DNA from: GCA-002840305 sp964609365
Lineage (GTDB): Bacteria; Patescibacteriota; Patescibacteriia; Patescibacteriales; UBA12465
Assembly: GCA_964609365.1 (NCBI GenBank)
Contig: CAZSRC010000015.1
Coordinates: 1-20,723 of the forward strand
Length of the DNA: 20,723 nt
Direction: 5' to 3'
Of this stretch, positions 16,955 through 20,723 are shown one piece after another. The translations under genes and the position numbers were made by a program. The first letter of the stretch is position 1. Every line of letters starts with the position of its first letter. A model generated the notes under the pieces. The model was not told where the DNA came from and ran no database searches. It was given only the letters and a program-made list of their open reading frames with translations.

Positions 16955-18181
16955 ATGAAAAAATCAGTAATTATTTTGTTGTTGAGCTTTTCTTATTTGA
17001 TGGCTCAAAATTATTCTTTTAGTACCATGACCAATCCAGATGCTAGTAATGGTTCTTTAGATTTTGTTTTTTTGAAGCAGGAGCAATCCTTTGCTTTAGG
17101 GATGATTAATAATATTTTTTTGTATAATAATGGCTCTGTTTGGCTTAAAAAAGGTCTTCCTTCCGGAGCTTCTCGTTATTCTTTCTTTAGAAAAAAAAAC
17201 AATGGAGATATGCAACTTATGCATATATCTAGCCTTGGTTTGTATTCTTTAAAGGATGATATTACTTGGCAAAAAGAAAGAGATATGGAAATTATTGCCG
17301 AAAATAATTTAATATATCTTAAAATGTTTTTTTATGATGAAAATAATGCTTATCTTTGTTCGCAAAATAATTATTATGATGGAGAAATTTGGCATTATAA
17401 TGGAACTATTTTTGAAAAAAAAACTAGTCATTATAAAAACCTTTATTATAATTTATTTGCTAGGGCTGAGAATAATCTTTTGCTTTTTGCTGAAAACATT
17501 AATCAAGAGGGCAAGCTTTTTCGTTTTACTGGCGGAGAGGATTTGCTAGATATTTTTACTTTTCCTGCTAGCAGAGGTGTTCCCAGGTCATTTTTTACTC
17601 TTGATTCAGTAAATTTTTTTATACTTACTTATCTTGGTGATATTTGGCTCTGGAATGACGATCAAGCTGTAATGGCTCAAATCTATGCCTTTGATGATGC
17701 TAGTATAGCTAAATTTAGTCAAAGTATTTTTGCTATAAATAGCAACACCCTAATCAGCTCTGGAGATGGTGGAATAAGATCAATAAATGTTAGTACTGGT
17801 CAGGCAGAAGTTTTACACTCAATGACAGGGACTATTTATTCTTCTGCTTATCAAAATGGCAGGGCTATTTTTGTAGGCCTAGGCGGTCTTATCATAGAAA
17901 TGCTAGTAGCCAACGCTGTTAGCTCCGAGGAAATAGATCAGGCCTTAAAAATTTACCCAAATCCAGCCAATTCATCTCTGAATGTAGAATTTCCAGTTTT
18001 TGGAATTGAAGAAAAAACTCTTCAAATCTTTGACCTTAGTGGAAAAAAGAAATTTGAAGAAAAATTCTCCTCCTTTCAAGCAGTTTTAGACATATCCGAT
18101 TTAAGCTCAGGCTTATATTTAGTCAAACTGTTTGATCAACAAGGAAAGTTAATTTCCACGAAGAAGTTAGTAAAAAACTAA
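16955..18181 (+). CDS. Secreted protein with C-terminal type IX secretion (T9SS, Por) sorting domain
   Basis: A 408-residue secreted protein. Residues 1-17 are a signal peptide (MKKSVIILLLSFSYLMAQ). Residues about 20-320 are beta-rich with repeated short blades (for example NNIFLYNNGSVWLKKGLP, GDGGIRSINVSTGQ, GLGGLIIEM), suggesting a beta-propeller; no enzyme motif is seen. Residues about 333-408 are a classic T9SS type A sorting domain: IYPNPANSSLNVEF, LQIFDLSGK, DISDLSSGLYLVKL, TKKLVKN. In Bacteroidota and relatives this tail directs export across the outer membrane and is cleaved there. The gene has one cysteine, unlike its Cys-rich neighbours. It has its own promoter, Shine-Dalgarno and terminator, so it is a stand-alone cassette. 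Horizontal acquisition is likely (inference). The tail could also act just as an Ig-like fold if no T9SS is present. Confidence 0.88.
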   Translation: MKKSVIILLLSFSYLMAQNYSFSTMTNPDASNGSLDFVFLKQEQSFALGMINNIFLYNNGSVWLKKGLPSGASRYSFFRKKNNGDMQLMHISSLGLYSLKDDITWQKERDMEIIAENNLIYLKMFFYDENNAYLCSQNNYYDGEIWHYNGTIFEKKTSHYKNLYYNLFARAENNLLLFAENINQEGKLFRFTGGEDLLDIFTFPASRGVPRSFFTLDSVNFFILTYLGDIWLWNDDQAVMAQIYAFDDASIAKFSQSIFAINSNTLISSGDGGIRSINVSTGQAEVLHSMTGTIYSSAYQNGRAIFVGLGGLIIEMLVANAVSSEEIDQALKIYPNPANSSLNVEFPVFGIEEKTLQIFDLSGKKKFEEKFSSFQAVLDISDLSSGLYLVKLFDQQGKLISTKKLVKN

Positions 18182-18197
18182 CAAAAAATTCTTCAAC

Positions 18198-18226
18198 AAA
18201 AGCTCACAATCAAGTGAGCTTTTTTA
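18198..18226 (+). terminator. Rho-independent terminator after the T9SS-tailed protein gene
   Basis: A 10-bp perfect stem, AAAAGCTCAC (18198-18207) with GTGAGCTTTT (18214-18223), a six-base loop AATCAA, and a T-rich 3' side. It lies 17 bp after the stop codon. It is the only strong hairpin terminator I see in the window. Confidence 0.9.
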
Positions 18227-18227
18227 T

Positions 18228-18256
18228 TTGTCAAAATATTTTTTTTATTGTATAAT
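18228..18256 (+). promoter_or_regulatory. Strong sigma-70-type promoter for the repeat-protein gene
   Basis: TTGTCA (5 of 6 matches) at 18228-18233 and a perfect TATAAT at 18251-18256 with an ideal 17-bp spacer. It begins just 2 bp after the terminator, so transcription restarts here for the repeat protein and the VirB6-like gene. The predicted leader to the ATG at 18313 is about 50 bases. Confidence 0.8.
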
Positions 18257-18312
18257 ATAAATAATTGTAGAAAATTATTTGTTGTTTGTTTTTATATTTT
18301 GTTATTTATTTT

Positions 18313-18880
18313 ATGGAAAATAAAGATGAAAAAATTGCCCCAGAAATTGAAGAAAAGATTAAACAAGATATAGCAAAAAAACTAGATCCTCTCGTTGAAA
18401 AGGAGTTACAAGAGTTATTGAAAAATGCAGCTTCTTCAAGAGGGCCTAGAGATATTGCTCAAGAAATAAAAAAAAATGGAGCCTCTGTTGATAACTCAGG
18501 TGCCAGCCAAAGTTCTTTAGATAATTTTTCTCAAGCACAAGAATCTCCAAGTTCTTTAGCTACAAACAAACAAGGCGAAGAAGTAAATGAGGCTGAGTTA
18601 AATTCTCAAAGAAACAAATCTAGGCAAAATAAAAAAAATTCTTCTCCAGTAAAAATGCCTGAGGCTAGTAATTTAAATACCGACATATCCAGAAAATCAT
18701 CTTCAGAAGACTCCGAAGGAGGCTCAGAGGAAAAAGAAAATGGGTCTAAGAATTCGAACAACAATTCTGGTCAAGAAGAACCATCTGATCAAGTTAATCA
18801 GCAAAGCGAAGAAGAGAAAGAAGCAGAGTTAAATTCTCAGAGAAGTAAATCTAGGCAAGACAAAAAAAACTCTTCTCCGC
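18313..18880 (+). CDS. Charged 77-residue-repeat membrane protein, N-terminal part (runs into scaffold gap)
   Basis: The first 189 residues of a low-complexity protein. I chose the ATG at 18313 (MENKDEKIAPEIEEK) over an in-frame TTG 27 bp upstream, which would add an unlikely hydrophobic stub. Residues about 1-45 look helical and charged; from residue 95 a 77-residue repeat begins (ELNSQRNKSRQNKKNSSP), rich in Ser, Glu, Lys, Asn and Gln and probably unstructured. A second unit starts at 18826 and is cut by the N run. There is no signal peptide, so the charged part is probably cytoplasmic. The continuation at 18981-19649 is in frame if the duplicated repeat is overlapped. Family unknown; the position just ahead of a VirB6-like gene suggests a T4SS accessory role. 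Confidence 0.75.
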
Positions 18881-19217
18881 NNNNNNNNNNNNNNNNNNNN
18901 NNNNNNNNNNNNNNNNNNNNNNNNNNNNNNNNNNNNNNNNNNNNNNNNNNNNNNNNNNNNNNNNNNNNNNNNNNNNNNNNGAGTTAAATTCTCAGAGAAG
19001 TAAATCTAGGCAAGACAAAAAAAACTCTTCTCCGCTAAAGACGCCCGAGGCCAGTAATTTAAATACTGACATATCCAGAAAATCATCTTCAGAAGACTCC
19101 GAAGGAGGCTCAGAGGAACAAGAAAATGGGTCTAAGAATTCGAGCGACAATTCTGGTCAGGAAAAATCATCAGATCAGATTAATCAGCAAAGCGAAGAAG
19201 AGAAAGAAGCAGAGTTA
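18595..19217 (+). repeat. Tandem 231-bp in-frame coding repeat, interrupted by a scaffold gap
   Basis: Unit starts (GAGTTAAATTCTCA) lie at 18595, 18826, 18981 (after the gap) and 19212. The spacings 18595-18826 and 18981-19212 are both exactly 231 bp (77 codons). The unit at 18595 and the one at 18981 differ at about 10 of 77 residues. The copy starting at 19212 degenerates into Lys/Thr-rich codons after about 15 bases. True unit number is unknown because the gap falls inside the array; at least two full units exist. Confidence 0.9.
18881..18980. other. Scaffold gap (100 N) inside the 231-bp repeat array
   Basis: A 100-N placeholder. The 55 bases before it (18826-18880) are identical to the 55 bases after it (18981-19035). 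This is the mark of two contig ends sharing an assembly k-mer in a repeat, so the 100-N length is not real. The contigs may join directly by that overlap, or the gap may hide further whole 231-bp units. Confidence 0.9.
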
Positions 19218-19649
19218 AATTCTCAAAAAACAAAAACAAAAAAAGATTCAGAAAAAACAAAAACAAAAAAAGACAAAGATGAAAAAATAGATTCTTTCAG
19301 AAAAACTTTAGACAAACTATTAAAAGAATCCTGGAGTCAAATAGCGCCTTCTTGGACCTTGAGCATGTTTTATGTTTATTTGCATGCTTTTTTACATAAT
19401 ATTTTTCCAAAATATTTTTGTCCTCTAGGAGAGGAACATGTTCCTGAAAATATCAAATCTACTAGCCCCAAAGAAGCTAAAGAGATGGGTAAAAAAATTG
19501 GTATAGTAGAAAAACCGGCAGTTGGCTGTTTTTGTGCAATGCATTTATTTATTATAATTATAATTGTTGCTATTATTTATTTCATACTAAATCCTTTAGA
19601 GGTTGCTTGGAATTTTTTAACAGAGTGGCTAGAAAGTATTACAAATTAA
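18981..19649 (+). CDS. Charged repeat membrane protein, C-terminal part (continues from scaffold gap)
   Basis: Open from the first base after the gap to TAA at 19647-19649, 222 residues. It begins in a 77-residue repeat unit, continues through a Lys/Thr-rich stretch (KTKTKKDSEKTKTKKDKDEK), then an ordered C-terminal domain of about 120 residues: an aromatic amphipathic or membrane-associated segment (SWTLSMFYVYLHAFLHNIF), a loop with FCPLGEEHVP and GCFCAMH, and a strong membrane helix (LFIIIIIVAIIYFIL), ending WLESITN. Overlapping the shared 55 bases gives a continuous protein of at least 393 residues. The VirB6-like gene starts 16 bp later, so both share the promoter at 18228. I do not recognise a family; a tail-anchored cytoplasmic component of a secretion apparatus is my inference. 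Confidence 0.75.
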   Translation, partial: ELNSQRSKSRQDKKNSSPLKTPEASNLNTDISRKSSSEDSEGGSEEQENGSKNSSDNSGQEKSSDQINQQSEEEKEAELNSQKTKTKKDSEKTKTKKDKDEKIDSFRKTLDKLLKESWSQIAPSWTLSMFYVYLHAFLHNIFPKYFCPLGEEHVPENIKSTSPKEAKEMGKKIGIVEKPAVGCFCAMHLFIIIIIVAIIYFILNPLEVAWNFLTEWLESITN

Positions 19650-19665
19650 AGTTTTATATAAAAAA

Positions 19666-20723
19666 ATGAAATCATTTTTTAAAAAAAATAAAAAGAAAAC
19701 TTTAGCAATAATGTTTTTTGTTTTTCTAGGGCTTTTTGTTTTTCTTTTTCCTAATATTAGTTATGCCGGTGGCGAAGGAGTCGCCAAAGTTTTAGGATGG
19801 ATAATGTATCCATTTATTTGGTTAATGGGAAAACTAGTATCATTATTTATTGGAATTTTAGTTCAGGTTGCTCAATATGATAATTTTATTAAATCTTCAG
19901 CGGTTACTTTTGGTTGGAGAGTTGTCAGAGATCTTTGTAATATGTTTTTTGTTTTAATTCTTTTACTTATTGCCTTTGCTACAATTTTGAGAATAGAGAG
20001 TTATAATTTAAAAACATGGTTACCCAAATTAGTTATTATGGCAATCCTGATTAATTTCTCAAAGTTAATTTGTGGTGTTTTTATAGATTTCGCTCAAGTT
20101 TTTATGTTGACTTTTGTAAATGCTTTTAAAGATATTGCCGGGGCTAACCTAATAGACATGTTAGGTATTGATAAAATTTTGGCTTTTGGTGATAGTCATG
20201 AAAATGAAGTTAGTCCAGGAACTATTTTAGGTTCAATGATTTTAGGTTTGATCATGGTGATTATTGCTGCTGTTGTTATTTTGACTATGTTGATTATGCT
20301 AGTTATAAGGATAGTTATGATCTGGATTTATGTAGTTTTATCTCCCTTAGCCTATTTATTAGCATCATTTCCTCAAGGTAAATCATATTCTGAAAGATGG
20401 TGGTCAGACTTTTCTAAAAATTTAATCGTTGGTCCAATTCTAGCCTTTTTTATCTGGCTTTCTTTTGCTTCCTTGGGGGGTGTTGCCGGTAGTTCAGAGG
20501 TTGAGACTTTAAAAAAACAAAGAGCCTTTAATGAAGAGCTTGGCCTCCAAGATGCTGGAACTCCTTCGGCTGCAATTACTGAAGCCGGAAGTGAAGATAA
20601 TATGATTAAATTTATAATTTCTATTGCTATGCTTTTGGGAGGTCTTATGATTGCTCAAGAAATGGGTGGTATGGCCGGAAAAGTTGCTGGAGGCGGAATG
20701 GCCAAACTTCAAGCAATGGGAAG
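19666..20723 (+). CDS. VirB6/TrbL-like polytopic membrane protein of a type IV secretion system (3' end beyond window)
   Basis: A partial gene, open from ATG 19666 to the window edge (352 residues visible). It begins with a basic stretch and a signal-like helix ending SYAGGEG, followed by about six or seven more membrane helices, for example WIMYPFIWLMGKLVSLFIGI, NMFFVLILLLIAFATILRI, and IRIVMIWIYVVLSPLAYLLA. It has the polytopic layout of VirB6/TrbL channel proteins, and the motif VVLSPLAYLLASFPQG with a following WW and a Gly/Met-rich end (MGGMAGKVAGGGMAK) is what I associate with T4SS-like membrane proteins of CPR genomes (from memory, not checked). VirB6 proteins form the inner-membrane part of T4SS. 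It follows the repeat protein by 16 bp, without a Shine-Dalgarno. Genes for the VirB4-type ATPase would be expected downstream, outside this window. Confidence 0.75.
   Translation, partial: MKSFFKKNKKKTLAIMFFVFLGLFVFLFPNISYAGGEGVAKVLGWIMYPFIWLMGKLVSLFIGILVQVAQYDNFIKSSAVTFGWRVVRDLCNMFFVLILLLIAFATILRIESYNLKTWLPKLVIMAILINFSKLICGVFIDFAQVFMLTFVNAFKDIAGANLIDMLGIDKILAFGDSHENEVSPGTILGSMILGLIMVIIAAVVILTMLIMLVIRIVMIWIYVVLSPLAYLLASFPQGKSYSERWWSDFSKNLIVGPILAFFIWLSFASLGGVAGSSEVETLKKQRAFNEELGLQDAGTPSAAITEAGSEDNMIKFIISIAMLLGGLMIAQEMGGMAGKVAGGGMAKLQAMG

Noticed and set aside
18286..18312. TTG start giving an extra hydrophobic nonapeptide on the repeat protein
   Set aside because: ATG at 18313 is better and gives a soluble charged start; the upstream part is AT-rich leader.
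18595..19217. CRISPR array or non-coding satellite
   Set aside because: Units are 231 bp, in frame, with conservative residue changes; there are no short repeats with unique spacers.
19359..19649. A separate 96-residue membrane protein starting at 19359
   Set aside because: The frame is open from 18981 and continues the repeat protein; the ATG is internal.
20509..20712. Minus-strand frame of 67 codons opposite the VirB6-like gene
   Set aside because: Antisense shadow of a clear membrane-protein coding region.
1..20723. Alternative genetic code (TGA as Gly or Trp), known in some CPR groups
   Set aside because: Genes with full-length family matches contain no in-frame TGA and use TGG for Trp; the standard bacterial code explains all genes.
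1..20723. tRNA, rRNA or riboswitch genes
   Set aside because: The longest unassigned stretches (93 bp at 16862-16954 and 131 bp at 18182-18312) hold only promoter, terminator and leader signals; no cloverleaf or conserved RNA motif was seen.

Overview
The window looks like part of a scaffold from a CPR / Patescibacteria-type bacterium. It is very AT-rich, with gene gaps often under 15 bp. All 14 visible stop codons are TAA, and starts almost never have a Shine-Dalgarno sequence. Large secreted or membrane proteins of unknown function sit next to type IV secretion-like (T4SS) pilin and VirB6/TrbL-like membrane proteins. The phylum is inferred from gene style and content; no marker gene was compared. 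Two runs of exactly 100 N (13705-13804 and 18881-18980) are scaffold gaps of unknown true length.

Layout. Minus strand, 5351 down to 25, is one tightly packed operon: exonuclease III (xth); the alpha subunit of a pyruvate/2-oxoacid:ferredoxin oxidoreductase (POR); a 50-residue membrane peptide; a VirB2-like pilin module with a long Cys-rich tail; POR beta; and a second VirB2-like module fused to an M15 (VanY-type) peptidase. A 57-bp AT-rich divergent promoter region separates this from a plus-strand operon: a membrane-anchored DsbA-like thioredoxin protein, POR gamma, POR delta (ferredoxin), and the 16S rRNA dimethyltransferase KsgA. All four POR subunits are therefore present, but split over two divergent operons and interleaved with surface-machinery genes.

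From 7916 rightward, all on the plus strand, comes a surface/secretion region. It starts with a membrane-anchored protein with two thrombospondin type 3-like Ca2+ repeats. Next is a giant secreted protein (at least about 2,720 residues, crossing the first gap) built from jelly-roll carbohydrate-binding-like modules and many copies of a regular C-x6-C motif. After it lies a self-contained cassette for a secreted protein ending in a type IX secretion (T9SS) C-terminal sorting domain, with its own promoter, the only clear Shine-Dalgarno in the window, and its own terminator. A fresh promoter then drives a protein with 77-residue (231-bp) charged repeats and a C-terminal membrane region, crossing the second gap. 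The window ends inside a VirB6/TrbL-like polytopic protein.

How they may work together (inference): the pilin-like proteins, M15 cell-wall peptidase, repeat/membrane protein and VirB6-like protein look like parts of an envelope-spanning T4SS-derived apparatus. The giant Cys-rich adhesin-like protein would be its surface partner, and the DsbA-like protein a candidate for forming its disulfides. The POR, ferredoxin, KsgA and xth genes are housekeeping genes sharing the operons. The most unexpected element is the T9SS-tailed protein, because T9SS is known from Bacteroidota and relatives and needs an outer membrane.
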